From DYEP01 sp040755615 (GTDB taxonomy: Bacteria > Bacillota > Sulfobacillia > DUSP01 > DYEP01), in contig JBFMAL010000006.1 in the NCBI GenBank assembly GCA_040755615.1, positions 11,890 to 75,889 on the forward strand: a stretch of 64,000 nucleotides of DNA, given 5' to 3'. Positions 46,823-56,160 of the stretch are shown here, one piece after another. The notes under the pieces were generated by a model. That model saw only the letters and a list, made by a program, of their open reading frames with translations, had not been told where the DNA came from and made no database searches. How positions within the stretch are numbered: the stretch's first letter is position 1; the number at the start of each line of letters is the position of its first letter. The translations under genes and the position numbers were made by a program.

Positions 46823-46901
46823 GCAGGAACGTGACGCGCCTGGTGTTTGTATGTTATGATAGTGTACGGCGTTCCTTCTAAAGAAAGGGGATGACGCTTT
46901 C

Positions 46902-47015
46902 ATGAAAGTCAGACCTTCCATCAAACGAATCTGCGAGAAATGCAAGATAATCAAGCGTGAGGGCAACCTGATGGTGATTTGCGAAAACCCAAAGCACAAG
47001 CAAAAGCAAGGTTAA
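46902..47015 (+). CDS. rpmJ: 50S ribosomal protein L36
   Basis: A 37-residue protein of standard length (MKVRPSIKRICEKCKIIKRE at the N-terminus). Zinc ligands C11, C14, C27 and H32. ATG with AAAGGGGATG upstream. Confidence 0.96.
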   Translation: MKVRPSIKRICEKCKIIKREGNLMVICENPKHKQKQG

Positions 47016-47034
47016 GTACCGGAGGTGGCAGGTA

Positions 47035-47406
47035 GTGGCGAGAATAGCCGGCGTGGACCTTCCGAGAGACAAGAGGGTGGAGGCGGCTTTGCCCTATATT
47101 TACGGGATAGGTCCGTCAAGGTCAAGATTAATACTTGAGCATACGGGGATCAATCCTGACACTCGCGTGAGAGACCTGACCGAGGAGGAGATTTCCCGTC
47201 TCAGAGAATATATCGAAAAAAACTTCAAGGTTGAGGGCGATCTGCAGCGAGAGGTACAGATGAACATCAAGCGGTTGATTGAGATAGGCACCTACCGCGG
47301 ACTTCGCCACAGACGTGGTCTTCCGGTGAGAGGTCAGCGCACCCAGACTAATGCTCGCACCCGGAAGGGTCCGAAAAAGACTGTCGGCGTGAGAAGGAAG
47401 AAGTAG
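47035..47406 (+). CDS. rpsM: 30S ribosomal protein S13
   Basis: Head protein touching P-site tRNA (123 aa). ARIAGVDLPRDKRVEAALPY and the basic end GLPVRGQRTQTNARTRKGPK. GTG start with GGAGGTGG. Confidence 0.97.
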   Translation: MARIAGVDLPRDKRVEAALPYIYGIGPSRSRLILEHTGINPDTRVRDLTEEEISRLREYIEKNFKVEGDLQREVQMNIKRLIEIGTYRGLRHRRGLPVRGQRTQTNARTRKGPKKTVGVRRKK

Positions 47407-47423
47407 CGTAAGGAGGGACTGAA

Positions 47424-47813
47424 TTGGCAAAGCGACGCGTAAAGGCAAAGCGCAAGGAGAGAAAAAACGTAGAGCGCGGCGTTGCACACATACGCTCTTC
47501 GTTCAACAATACGATTGTGACCATAACTGACCAAGTAGGGAACGCGATTTCCTGGGCGACTGCAGGAGGCGCCGGGTTCAAGGGTTCGCGGAAGAGCACC
47601 CCGTTTGCGGCGCAGATGGCAGCTGAGAAAGCAGCTCGAGAAGCGATGAATCATGGCATGAGAGAGGTTGAGGTGTACGTTAAGGGGCCCGGCGCAGGCC
47701 GCGAGGCAGCCATTCGTTCACTTCAGGCGGCCGGTCTTGAAGTCAGCATGATTAAGGATGTAACTCCCATTCCTCACAACGGCTGCCGCCCGCCGAAACG
47801 CAGGCGTGTATAA
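47424..47813 (+). CDS. rpsK: 30S ribosomal protein S11
   Basis: Platform protein (129 aa). GVAHIRSSFNNTIVTITDQ and DVTPIPHNGCRPPKRRRV. TTG start with AAGGAGGG. Confidence 0.97.
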   Translation: MAKRRVKAKRKERKNVERGVAHIRSSFNNTIVTITDQVGNAISWATAGGAGFKGSRKSTPFAAQMAAEKAAREAMNHGMREVEVYVKGPGAGREAAIRSLQAAGLEVSMIKDVTPIPHNGCRPPKRRRV

Positions 47814-47835
47814 TTCCAGGGGGTGAATACCACAC

Positions 47836-48462
47836 ATGGCTAGGTACACAGGGCCTGTCTGCAGACTGTGCAGGCGTGAAGGCGCCAAGCTGTTTCTAAA
47901 AGGAGACAGGTGCTACACTGATAGATGTCCCGTGAATCGTCGTTCTTATGCACCCGGCGAACACGGTCAGATGAGGAAGAAGGTTTCCGAGTACGGGGTC
48001 CAGCTCCGTGAGAAGCAAAAAGCAAGACGCATATACGGTGTGCTGGAAGCGCAGTTTCGCCGCTACTTCGAAAAAGCGGAGAAAAGCCGTGGTGTGACCG
48101 GCGAGACGCTGCTCCAGCTGCTGGAGAGACGTCTCGATAACGTCGTCTACAGGATGGGCCTTGCCCCGTCGAGGGCCGACGCGAGGCAGTCAATCAGGCA
48201 CGGGCACTTCACCGTGAACGGCAGGAAAGTAAACATACCGTCATACCTGGTACGTGAAGGGGATCAAATCGCAGTCCGGGAAAAGTCGCGTGAGATGGCC
48301 AAGTTCAAGGAAGCAGCCGAGAGCATACGAGGGCGTGCCATACCGGAATGGCTGTCGGTCGATGCGGACACCCTGACAGGATCTATCGTGCGGCTACCAA
48401 ACCGCGAAGACATTGACGTACCCATTCAGGAACACCTGATAGTGGAACTCTACTCGAGGTAA
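47836..48462 (+). CDS. rpsD: 30S ribosomal protein S4, zinc type
   Basis: Primary 16S binder (208 aa). MARYTGPVCRLCRREGAKLF with a CxxC...CxxxxC zinc pattern, and the S4 RNA-binding domain (LERRLDNVVYRMGLAPSRAD). ATG with GGGGGTGA upstream. Confidence 0.97.
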   Translation: MARYTGPVCRLCRREGAKLFLKGDRCYTDRCPVNRRSYAPGEHGQMRKKVSEYGVQLREKQKARRIYGVLEAQFRRYFEKAEKSRGVTGETLLQLLERRLDNVVYRMGLAPSRADARQSIRHGHFTVNGRKVNIPSYLVREGDQIAVREKSREMAKFKEAAESIRGRAIPEWLSVDADTLTGSIVRLPNREDIDVPIQEHLIVELYSR

Positions 48463-48509
48463 ATCCTGGGGCTATTGGATCGCAGGCAGTTCCACAAGGA
48501 GGTCTTTGA

Positions 48510-49457
48510 ATGATCGAAATTGAGAAACCCCGGATTGAGAAAGTCGAGATGAGCGATGACAATTACTACGGGAAGTTCGTTGTTGAGCCGCTTGAGAGGG
48601 GGTACGGCATTACCCTGGGCAACTCGCTGAGGAGGATCCTCTTATCCTCGCTTCCTGGGGCTGCGGTGACCTCGGTAAAGATCGAGGGGGTCCTGCACCA
48701 ATTCTCTACTATACCGGGCGTGGTCGAAGATACGGCTGACATTATCTTAAACCTGAAACAGCTGAACTTAAAACTTTACTCTGATGAACCCAGAGTTATT
48801 AGGATAGAAGCCCACGGTGAGGGCGAAGTGCGCGCCGGCGACATCATCACCGATCCGGACGTTGAAATACTGAATCGAGACCTGCACATCGCCACCCTTG
48901 ACAAGGGGGGGAAGCTGGTCATCGAAATGGTGGTGGAGAAAGGACGGGGTTATGTCCCAGCTGAGCGCAACAAGAGACCGGACCAGCCCATAGGGGTGAT
49001 CCCCGTCGACTCCATTTTCTCGCCCATCAGACGGGTCAATTATTCAGTGGAGAATACCAGAGTGGGCCAGGTGACTGACTACGATAAGCTGACGCTCGAG
49101 GTATGGACAGACGGCACGATAAGGCCGGATGAGGCAACAAGCCTGGCGGCGAAGATCCTTATGGAACACCTGAAGTTGTTTGTGAGCCTCACGGACGATG
49201 TCGAGAAAGTGGAGATCATGGTAGAGAAGGAAGAGAACGAGCGGGGCCGCATTCTGGATATGCCTATCGAAGAACTTGAACTGTCAGTCAGGTCTTTTAA
49301 CTGCCTCAAGCGGGCTGGCATTAATACCGTAGGACAGCTTACCGAGAAAACGGATGAAGAAATGATTAAAGTAAGAAACCTTGGGAAGAAATCGCTTGAA
49401 GAAGTAAAGCTTAAGCTGGCCGCACTAGGGCTGTCATTGAAGGAGACCGAAGAGTAG
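48510..49457 (+). CDS. rpoA: DNA-directed RNA polymerase subunit alpha
   Basis: Assembly and regulatory subunit (315 aa). N-terminal dimerisation domain (GYGITLGNSLRRILLSSLPG) and C-terminal UP-element/activator-binding domain (ELELSVRSFNCLKRAGINTV, NLGKKSLEEVKLKL). SD AAGGAGG. Confidence 0.98.
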   Translation: MIEIEKPRIEKVEMSDDNYYGKFVVEPLERGYGITLGNSLRRILLSSLPGAAVTSVKIEGVLHQFSTIPGVVEDTADIILNLKQLNLKLYSDEPRVIRIEAHGEGEVRAGDIITDPDVEILNRDLHIATLDKGGKLVIEMVVEKGRGYVPAERNKRPDQPIGVIPVDSIFSPIRRVNYSVENTRVGQVTDYDKLTLEVWTDGTIRPDEATSLAAKILMEHLKLFVSLTDDVEKVEIMVEKEENERGRILDMPIEELELSVRSFNCLKRAGINTVGQLTEKTDEEMIKVRNLGKKSLEEVKLKLAALGLSLKETEE

Positions 49458-49477
49458 TGAACGAGGAGGGATGACGC

Positions 49478-49816
49478 ATGGCATACAGCAAGCTGTCTCG
49501 TCCCAGTGCACAAAGGCGGGCGCTCTTGCGAAATATAGTGACGTCTTTTTTGAAAGAAGAAAAGATAAAAACTACGGAGACCCGGGCCAAAGCCGTAAAG
49601 TCCGTTGCGGAGAAGATGGTGAGTTTGGCCAAGCGGGGCGACCTGCATGCCAGAAGGCAGGCGCTGGCTTACCTGACTGACGAGGACGTGGTCAAGAAGC
49701 TTTTCGATGTAATCGGACCGAGATATGCCAACAGACAGGGCGGCTACACCCGTGTGATAAGGATGGAACCTCGAAAAGGTGACGCGGCCCCGATGGTTAT
49801 TGTTGAACTGGTCTGA
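49478..49816 (+). CDS. rplQ: 50S ribosomal protein L17
   Basis: Exit-side protein of bacterial length (112 aa). KLSRPSAQRRALLRNIVTSF and GGYTRVIRMEPRKGDAAPMV. ATG with GAGGAGGG. Ends the alpha-operon part; the ECF genes follow after 32 bases. Confidence 0.97.
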   Translation: MAYSKLSRPSAQRRALLRNIVTSFLKEEKIKTTETRAKAVKSVAEKMVSLAKRGDLHARRQALAYLTDEDVVKKLFDVIGPRYANRQGGYTRVIRMEPRKGDAAPMVIVELV

Positions 49817-49848
49817 GAGTCCATTTCCGGAATGAGGGATGCGCGCCT

Positions 49849-50694
49849 ATGAGCGCGAACATGGATATGATAACAGCCCAGGGGCTCGGCCACCGGTACA
49901 AAACCGCCGAGGGGTCGGAGGTCCAGGCACTTCAAAACGTCAACCTGAAAGTCCCGCGCGGGCAGTTCGTGGTAATAATTGGCAGGAACGGCTCGGGTAA
50001 ATCCACTCTGGCCAAGCACCTTAACGCCCTGCTGCAGCCCACTGAGGGACGTGTTTTGGTCAATGGCATTGATACGAAAGACGGCGAGCGTATATGGGAG
50101 GTCCGCCAGACTGCCGGCATGGTGTTTCAAAACCCGGACAACCAGCTCGTCGCTACAACAGTAGAGGAAGACGTGGCCTTTGGACCGGAAAACCTGGGTA
50201 TCCCTCCTGCAGACATTCGATCCAGAGTCAGGCAGTCTCTGTTGGCTGTGGGCATGGCAGAGTACGCCAAGCACGCGCCACACTTGCTCTCCGGCGGGCA
50301 AAAGCAGCGTGTGGCCATTGCGGGCATCCTCGCCATGAAGCCAAAATGCATTATCCTGGATGAACCCACTGCCATGCTGGATCCAAGCGGCAGAGAAGAA
50401 GTGCTTCAGACAGTAAAGAAACTGAACCGGGAAGGGATCACAGTCATACACATTACCCATCATATGGATGAAGCTGTCGAGGCGGACAGGGTTATCGTTA
50501 TGGATGATGGGAAGGTGATCCTTGACGGCTCCCCCCGGCAAGTATTTCGTCAGGTGGACAAGCTGAAAGCGGTCGGACTCAACGTACCGCAGATCACCGA
50601 ATTAGCTCAACAGCTTAGGAACGCAGGAGTAGAGATCGCAGACGACATCCTGACTATTGACGAAATGGTGGCGAGCTTATGTCCATCATCGTAG
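49849..50694 (+). CDS. ecfA1: Energy-coupling factor transporter ATPase EcfA1
   Basis: One of two ABC ATPases powering vitamin and metal-ion S components (281 aa). Walker A GRNGSGKS (45-52), Q-loop FQNPDNQLVATTVEEDVAFG, signature LLSGGQKQRVAIAG, Walker B CIILDEP, H-loop ITHHMDEA. Overlaps ecfA2 by 16 bases. Confidence 0.95.
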   Translation: MSANMDMITAQGLGHRYKTAEGSEVQALQNVNLKVPRGQFVVIIGRNGSGKSTLAKHLNALLQPTEGRVLVNGIDTKDGERIWEVRQTAGMVFQNPDNQLVATTVEEDVAFGPENLGIPPADIRSRVRQSLLAVGMAEYAKHAPHLLSGGQKQRVAIAGILAMKPKCIILDEPTAMLDPSGREEVLQTVKKLNREGITVIHITHHMDEAVEADRVIVMDDGKVILDGSPRQVFRQVDKLKAVGLNVPQITELAQQLRNAGVEIADDILTIDEMVASLCPSS

Positions 50695-51536
50695 AGAACG
50701 TATCTTATACCTATATGCCCGGTACGACGTTTGCAGTTTCCGCTCTTGACAACGTGAGCCTGACTATACAGGATGGGGAGTTCGTCGGCATCATTGGACC
50801 GACAGGGTCGGGCAAATCCACGCTTGTTCAGCACTTGAACGGGCTGCTGAGGCCGACTTCCGGACGGGTGATTGTTGACGGAATAGACCTTTCTGCAAAA
50901 CGGGTAGACCTGAAAAAGGTACGTCGACACGTCGGAGTGATCTTTCAGTACCCTGAACACCAGCTGTTCGAGGAAACAGTATATAAGGATATCGCATTCG
51001 GACCGAAGAACCTGGGAGTCAGTGACGACGAAATCGAACGCAGGGTGTACGAGGCAATAGCCCAGGTTGGTCTCGGGAAAGAGATCCTGGGCAGAAGCCC
51101 GTTTGAGCTGAGTGGCGGCCAGATGAGGCGGGTGGCTATAGCAGGGGTGCTAGCCATGAAGCCCACCACTTTGGTACTTGACGAACCCGCTGCAGGCCTT
51201 GACCCCCAGGGGAGGGACGAGATACTCTCTCACGTACGGGACCTGCACCAGCAGGGGAATCTCACGGTTATACTGGTGTCGCACAGCATGGAGGACGTAG
51301 CGCGGTTAGTGAGCAGGGTCATCGTGATGGACAAAGGGCGCATTTTTCTCGAGGGGACTCCGAGGGAGGTTTTCAGAAAAAAGGATGATCTGAAGAGGAT
51401 CGGACTTGATGTACCCCAGGTGGTTCAGTTGGTTCAAAAGCTCAAAGATAAGGGGATTGATATTAGGACGGACGTTCTGACGATAGATGAAGCGAAATCG
51501 GAGATCCTGAGGATCCTTAGGAGATCTACGCAATGA
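50679..51536 (+). CDS. ecfA2: Energy-coupling factor transporter ATPase EcfA2
   Basis: Second ATPase of the shared ECF module (285 aa). Walker A GPTGSGKS (40-47), Q-loop FQYPEHQLFEETVYKDIAFG, signature ELSGGQMRRVAIAG, Walker B TLVLDEP, H-loop VSHSMEDV. Overlaps ecfT by four bases. No S-component gene is in the window, as usual for group II ECF systems. Confidence 0.95.
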   Translation: MSIIVENVSYTYMPGTTFAVSALDNVSLTIQDGEFVGIIGPTGSGKSTLVQHLNGLLRPTSGRVIVDGIDLSAKRVDLKKVRRHVGVIFQYPEHQLFEETVYKDIAFGPKNLGVSDDEIERRVYEAIAQVGLGKEILGRSPFELSGGQMRRVAIAGVLAMKPTTLVLDEPAAGLDPQGRDEILSHVRDLHQQGNLTVILVSHSMEDVARLVSRVIVMDKGRIFLEGTPREVFRKKDDLKRIGLDVPQVVQLVQKLKDKGIDIRTDVLTIDEAKSEILRILRRSTQ

Positions 51537-52339
51537 TCAGGAACATTGCTCTTGGGCAGTATTATCCTGCGGATTCACCTCTGCACAGGATGGATCCCAG
51601 GACTAAAATACTCATTATAACCGTCTTCATAATAATCCTGTTTATCACCAGGGGTTTTTTGGGATATGCTTTACTCGCGGCTCTTTCTGTGAGTTCAATT
51701 ATGGTGTCACGGGTACCGGTGAAGCTGATATACAGGAGCCTCCGGCCAATAGTATTCATCTTGGTCTTCACTGTGCTTTTGCACCTGTTCATGACCAAAG
51801 GGGAAGTGTTATTCAGGATCGGGCCGCTTACGGCGACATGGGAAGGGGCAAGACAGGGGGCATTCATGGCCACCCGGCTCGTGCTCCTGATCATGACGAC
51901 GTCGCTTCTGACGTTGACCACTTCGCCGATCGCCCTTACGGACGGGCTGGAGCTTTTGCTTAAGCCGTTTGCGCGCCTGGGGGTACCTGCTCACGAACTT
52001 GCGATGATGATGACCATCGCCCTCAGGTTCATCCCGACGCTGCTTGAAGAGGCCGAGAAGATCATGAAGGCTCAGATGGCGCGGGGCGCCGATTTCCAGT
52101 CCGGGAATGTGGTCGCCCGGGCAAAGAGCCTGGTGCCGCTCTTGGTGCCATTGTTTGTAAGCGCGTTCAGGAGGGCCGACGAACTAGCCATGGCGATGGA
52201 AGCCAGGTGTTACAGGGGCGGCGAGAAGCGGACCAGGATGAAGGAACTCACCCTCACAACCGTGGACTGGATCGCGACCGCGGTTTTCGCGGCATTTGTG
52301 GTAGGGAGCCTTGTGGTCAGTTTCGGGTTCCGGGGGTGA
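51533..52339 (+). CDS. ecfT: Energy-coupling factor transporter transmembrane protein EcfT
   Basis: Integral membrane scaffold of the ECF module (268 aa). Hydrophobic segments near residues 28-58 and 68-90, then others, and the two coupling-helix Ala-Arg-Gly type motifs (AQMARGADFQ and AMEARCYRGG) that bind EcfA1/EcfA2. The N-terminus keeps the LHRMDPRTKI signature. Confidence 0.95.
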   Translation: MIRNIALGQYYPADSPLHRMDPRTKILIITVFIIILFITRGFLGYALLAALSVSSIMVSRVPVKLIYRSLRPIVFILVFTVLLHLFMTKGEVLFRIGPLTATWEGARQGAFMATRLVLLIMTTSLLTLTTSPIALTDGLELLLKPFARLGVPAHELAMMMTIALRFIPTLLEEAEKIMKAQMARGADFQSGNVVARAKSLVPLLVPLFVSAFRRADELAMAMEARCYRGGEKRTRMKELTLTTVDWIATAVFAAFVVGSLVVSFGFRG

Positions 52340-52345
52340 ATTCAG

Positions 52346-53167
52346 TTGGGCCGGGTAAAGATGGTAGTTTCGTACGACGGTACGAATTACCACGGCTTTC
52401 AACGTCAGGGAGAACTGAATACTATTCAAAAGACTCTGGAAGAAACCATACGCAAGCTGTCGGACAGCGCTGTGCGGGTACACGGAGCTGGCAGGACCGA
52501 TGCCGGAGTCCACGCGAGGGGACAGGTCGTCGCATTTGATACGGACTGGACCATACCCATAGACCGTGTCCCTTATGCCATGAACGTCCTGCTGCCGGAC
52601 GACATTGCGGTGCTGTCTGCCAGCGAGGTTTCTCCGGATTTCCATCCGAGGTACAGCGCCAGGTCAAAACTATACAGTTATACTATATATACGGGAGTAC
52701 ACAGATCGCCTTTTTTGAGACATTACACTTATCATTTTGCGAGAGCGCTGGATGTTGATTCCATGGTCAAGGCGGCACGGCTTTTTGAGGGGACCTGGGA
52801 CTTCCGTGCCTTCCGCTCCTCCGGCAGCCCCGTCCGGAATAGCACAAGGACGGTATACCGATCCGAACTCAAAACTTCCGGCCCGCTTTTGACCTTATGG
52901 ATAGAGGCTGACGGGTTCCTGTACAACATGGTTAGAATCATTGTTGGAACACTGATGGAAATCGGACTTGGAAAGTCGGGGCCTGAGCGGGTAACAGAAG
53001 CTATCCTGTCGGGTGACCGAAGACTTGCAGGACCCACAGTCCCTGCTTGCGGACTTTGTCTCGAATGTGTTTACTATGATTCGCAGGATCATGAAAGTTG
53101 GAGGGATATGGATTGCGCACGACTTACATGGCGAAGCCTGAGGAGATCGTCCGTAAATGGTACGTGA
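52346..53167 (+). CDS. truA: tRNA pseudouridine(38-40) synthase TruA
   Basis: Isomerises U38-40 in tRNA anticodon arms (273 aa). Catalytic Asp in GAGRTDAGVHARGQV; substrate motifs YDGTNYHGFQRQ and DGFLYNMVRIIVGTL. TTG 52346 has GGGGGTG upstream; an ATG five codons on is possible. The last 18 codons overlap rplM out of frame, so the C-terminus (after LCLECVYYDSQDHESW) is longer than usual. Confidence 0.94.
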   Translation: MGRVKMVVSYDGTNYHGFQRQGELNTIQKTLEETIRKLSDSAVRVHGAGRTDAGVHARGQVVAFDTDWTIPIDRVPYAMNVLLPDDIAVLSASEVSPDFHPRYSARSKLYSYTIYTGVHRSPFLRHYTYHFARALDVDSMVKAARLFEGTWDFRAFRSSGSPVRNSTRTVYRSELKTSGPLLTLWIEADGFLYNMVRIIVGTLMEIGLGKSGPERVTEAILSGDRRLAGPTVPACGLCLECVYYDSQDHESWRDMDCARLTWRSLRRSSVNGT

Positions 53168-53559
53168 TAGACGCCACGGGCGTCCCACTTGGCAGGTTGG
53201 CATCAGAAGCTGCAAGGATACTGAGAGGGAAGCATAAGCCCATCTTCACTCCTCATGTGGATACCGGGGACCATGTGATAGTCATCAACGCTGAGAATGT
53301 GGTTCTTACCGGCAAAAAGAGACAGCAGAAATACTATTACAGGCATTCGATGTATCCCGGTGGCCTGAAGGCGGTTGTGTATGATAAGCTGCTGGAAGAG
53401 AACCCTGAGAAGGCCGTGGAACTGGCGGTAAGGGGCATGCTCCCAAGGAACAGACTGGGCAGACAGATGGAGAAGAAACTCAAGGTTTACCGGGGCAGCG
53501 AGCATCCTCACGAGGCCCAGCAACCTGAGGCATGGACAATAAAGGAAAGGAGGGGCTAA
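53113..53559 (+). CDS. rplM: 50S ribosomal protein L13
   Basis: Early-assembly 23S protein (148 aa). TTG 53113 gives the classic start RTTYMAKPEEIVRKWYVIDA, with GGAGGG seven bases upstream; this site lies inside the end of truA. MYPGGLKAVVYDKLLEENPE and GMLPRNRLGRQM are standard. Confidence 0.94.
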   Translation: MRTTYMAKPEEIVRKWYVIDATGVPLGRLASEAARILRGKHKPIFTPHVDTGDHVIVINAENVVLTGKKRQQKYYYRHSMYPGGLKAVVYDKLLEENPEKAVELAVRGMLPRNRLGRQMEKKLKVYRGSEHPHEAQQPEAWTIKERRG

Positions 53560-53560
53560 G

Positions 53561-53956
53561 GTGGCTATAGCGATACACCCACAAGGTACCGGCAGACGCA
53601 AGAAATCGGTAGCGCGAGTCAGGATCATACCGGGCAGCGGGAGGATTCTGGTCAATGAGCGTGAACTCGAGGACTATTTCCCGCTGGAAACCCTTCGGAA
53701 TACGGTTACTGCGCCTCTTAAGGTCGCAGGTGTTGAAGGGAAATACGACGTGATTGTGAAAGTCCATGGCGGCGGTTTCTCCGGGCAGGCTGGTGCGATA
53801 CGGCACGGTATTGCACGCGCTCTGTGCAGGTTAGACAGCAGCTTAAGGCCGGGACTGAAGAAAGCTGGGTTTCTCACACGGGACCCGCGGATGAAAGAGC
53901 GTAAGAAATACGGTCTGAAGAAAGCGAGAAAGGCCCCTCAATTCTCAAAGAGATAA
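53561..53956 (+). CDS. rpsI: 30S ribosomal protein S9
   Basis: P-site protein (131 aa) with the conserved SKR C-terminus. GTGRRKKSVARVRIIPGSG and GGGFSGQAGAIRHGIARAL. GTG start with GGAAAGGAGG. Last gene of the ribosomal cluster. Confidence 0.97.
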   Translation: MAIAIHPQGTGRRKKSVARVRIIPGSGRILVNERELEDYFPLETLRNTVTAPLKVAGVEGKYDVIVKVHGGGFSGQAGAIRHGIARALCRLDSSLRPGLKKAGFLTRDPRMKERKKYGLKKARKAPQFSKR

Positions 53957-53968
53957 GAAAGGATCAAA

Positions 53969-53997
53969 GCACCCTGCAGAACATGCGGGGTGCTTTT
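53969..53997 (+). terminator. Intrinsic terminator after rpsI
   Basis: GCACCCTGC (53969-53977) pairs with GCGGGGTGC (53985-53993), one G-U, followed by TTTT. It closes the long ribosomal-protein transcript. Confidence 0.85.
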
Positions 53998-54065
53998 GCT
54001 AAGGCGCGTTACAACCCCCTCTCTGGCATACACATATGTTAGGTTCTTACAGAGGAGGGGTCATC

Positions 54066-54779
54066 TTGGTGTCCGCGAGGGTGCTCCACCTGTTAAGGAG
54101 CCTTTTGCTGGTGGCGCTGGCTGCCACCATCACGACCCTGTACGTAAAGGCTGAGACGCGGGATGAACATGTCATACAGATAAACCCCTGGATCTTCACG
54201 GAACGCGTGGTGGTCATCGATCCCGGTCACGGTGGAAGGGATCCCGGTGTCACTGTAGGCGACCTCAAGGAAAAGGATATCGTGCTCGATATATCGCTGA
54301 GGCTCAGGGAACTGCTTTGTGCTGCCGGCGCCACTGTGGTGATGACGAGAGAGGACGACAGAGACCTGTCCAAAGAAGGAAACCTCGAGTACGGAACCAA
54401 GAAAAGACGGGACATGATAAACCGGTGTCAGATCATAAACAGTGCGGGCGCCGACCTATTCGTCAGTATTCACGCAAATGCATTTCCGTCCGCGCGATGG
54501 TATGGAGCTCAGGTATTCTATGAGAGTTCTTCCGCAGAAGGAGCTAAACTCGCCCGATTCATCCAAGATGAACTGAGGCGGCAGACGGACACGAAACGCA
54601 ACGCCTCAGACCAGGTGAACCACTTTCTCCTAAAGCACTCGAACATACCATCTGTCACAGTAGAGGTGGGTTTTCTGTCAAATCCTAAGGAGGCTTCACT
54701 GCTTGCCTCCGAGGAATATCGCCAGAAACTGGCCTGGGTGATATTCTGTGGGCTTGCCCGATACTTAAACTCTACGTGA
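54066..54779 (+). CDS. cwlD: N-acetylmuramoyl-L-alanine amidase CwlD
   Basis: Zinc amidase (237 aa) that trims muropeptides for spore-cortex muramic delta-lactam. An N-terminal membrane/signal helix (LLRSLLLVALAATITTLYV) precedes the Amidase_3 domain: VVIDPGHGGRDPG (His), the Glu in GDLKEKDIVLD, SIHANAF (His) and VEVGFLSNPKEA (Glu). TTG 54066 has AGGAGG seven bases upstream; GTG 54069 or ATG 54036 are alternatives. The location after rpsI is usual in spore formers. Confidence 0.92.
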   Translation: MVSARVLHLLRSLLLVALAATITTLYVKAETRDEHVIQINPWIFTERVVVIDPGHGGRDPGVTVGDLKEKDIVLDISLRLRELLCAAGATVVMTREDDRDLSKEGNLEYGTKKRRDMINRCQIINSAGADLFVSIHANAFPSARWYGAQVFYESSSAEGAKLARFIQDELRRQTDTKRNASDQVNHFLLKHSNIPSVTVEVGFLSNPKEASLLASEEYRQKLAWVIFCGLARYLNST

Positions 54780-54790
54780 GATTTGGCGCA

Positions 54791-54813
54791 GGGCGGGTGC
54801 TAAAGACCCGCCC
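54791..54813. terminator. Hairpin between convergent cwlD and glnA
   Basis: GGGCGGGT (54791-54798) and ACCCGCCC (54806-54813), perfect 8-bp stem, seven-base loop. No T run on either strand, so its efficiency is unclear; it probably serves both genes. Confidence 0.6.
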
Positions 54814-54827
54814 CCGCCCTCACCTAG

Positions 54828-56153
54828 CTAGAATACGTTGAGGTACTGCTCGATCTCCCAGGGATGAACCTGAGTACGGTAAATATCCCATTCTATTTGC
54901 TTTGCTTCGACAAAGCGGCTGAAGATATGATCGCCCAGCGCATTGATAATCACGTCATCCTGCTTGAGCTCATCCAGTGCTTCTCCGAGGCTGCCCGGAA
55001 GGCTCCCGATGCCCAGATCGGCCCTTTCTTTGCTGGTCATGGAGTAGATGTTACGGTTAACTGGGTCCGGAGGAACGGTCTTCTTCTTAATTCCATCAAG
55101 ACCCGCTTTGAGCATAACCGCCAGCGCCAAATAGGGGTTGCATGAAGGATCGGGACTTCTCACCTCGATCCTCGTACCGTTGCCTCGAGGTGCCGGTACG
55201 CGTATCAGCGGACTTCTGTTTTTCTCAGACCAGGCGATGTATACCGGAGCTTCATATCCTGGTACGAGCCGTTTGTAGGAGTTCACCAGTGGATTTGTGA
55301 TGGCGGTGAACCCCCTGGCATGAGCCATGATGCCGCCAATGTAATGAATTGCGGTTTCGCTCAGCTGGTATTTCCCGTTCGGGTCATAAAAGGCGTTGGT
55401 GCCGCCGGAGAACAGCGACTGGTGGGTGTGCATACCCGATCCGTTCACTCCAAAGAGCGGCTTGGGCATAAAGGTGGCAAGCAAACCGTGCTCCATCGCA
55501 ATTCTTCTGACTACAAGGCGAAAAGTGGCGATATGATCTGCGGTCGTCAGTGCGTCTGTGTACTTGAAATCGATCTCGTGCTGTCCCGGCGCGACTTCGT
55601 GATGAGATGCCTCAATTTCAAATCCCATCTGCTCTAGTGCATAGACCATATCCCTTCGCACTACTTCACCAAGGTCGACCGGTGAGTGGTCGAAATAGCC
55701 TGCCTGGTCATTCGTAATGGTAGTCGGCTTGCCATTCTCTTTTTGGAACATGAAGAACTCCGGCTCCGGTCCGACATTCATCATGAAGCCCATCTCCTCG
55801 GCTTCCTTCAGAACCCGTTTCAGAGTATGCCTCGGACATCCTTCGAACGGTTTGCCATCAGGCCGGTAAATGTCGCAGATCAGCCGGGCCTCTTTCCCGT
55901 GCGGTGTGTCCCAGGGGAACACCGCGAAGGTGTTAGGATCCGCTTTCAGGTACATGTCAGATTCTTCGATTCTCACAAAGCCCTCGATGGATGAACCGTC
56001 AAACATTACCTTGCCTTCCAGGGCGTCTTCGACAAACCTGGCCGGAATGGTGACATTCTTGATGACGCCGAGTATGTCGGTAAACTGAAGACGAATGGAC
56101 GAGATTCCTTCTTGTTCTATAGTGCGAAGTACGTAATCAGCACCTAGCCCCAC
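54828..56153 (-). CDS. glnA: Glutamine synthetase, type I
   Basis: ATP-dependent glutamate + ammonia to glutamine (441 aa from this start, the short GSI-alpha length). Beta-grasp N-terminus (FDGSSIEGFVRIEESDMYLK), catalytic GPEPEFFMF, NGSGMHTHQSLF, and KRLVPGYEAPVYIAWSEKNR. The C-terminal adenylylation loop seen in GSI-beta is absent. GTG 56153 with GAGGAG upstream is preferred; a TTG at 56171 overlaps the glnR end and lacks a site. Cotranscribed with glnR; in Bacillus the enzyme feeds back through GlnR. Confidence 0.95.
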   Translation of the reverse strand: MGLGADYVLRTIEQEGISSIRLQFTDILGVIKNVTIPARFVEDALEGKVMFDGSSIEGFVRIEESDMYLKADPNTFAVFPWDTPHGKEARLICDIYRPDGKPFEGCPRHTLKRVLKEAEEMGFMMNVGPEPEFFMFQKENGKPTTITNDQAGYFDHSPVDLGEVVRRDMVYALEQMGFEIEASHHEVAPGQHEIDFKYTDALTTADHIATFRLVVRRIAMEHGLLATFMPKPLFGVNGSGMHTHQSLFSGGTNAFYDPNGKYQLSETAIHYIGGIMAHARGFTAITNPLVNSYKRLVPGYEAPVYIAWSEKNRSPLIRVPAPRGNGTRIEVRSPDPSCNPYLALAVMLKAGLDGIKKKTVPPDPVNRNIYSMTSKERADLGIGSLPGSLGEALDELKQDDVIINALGDHIFSRFVEAKQIEWDIYRTQVHPWEIEQYLNVF

Positions 56154-56160
56154 TGTTTCC

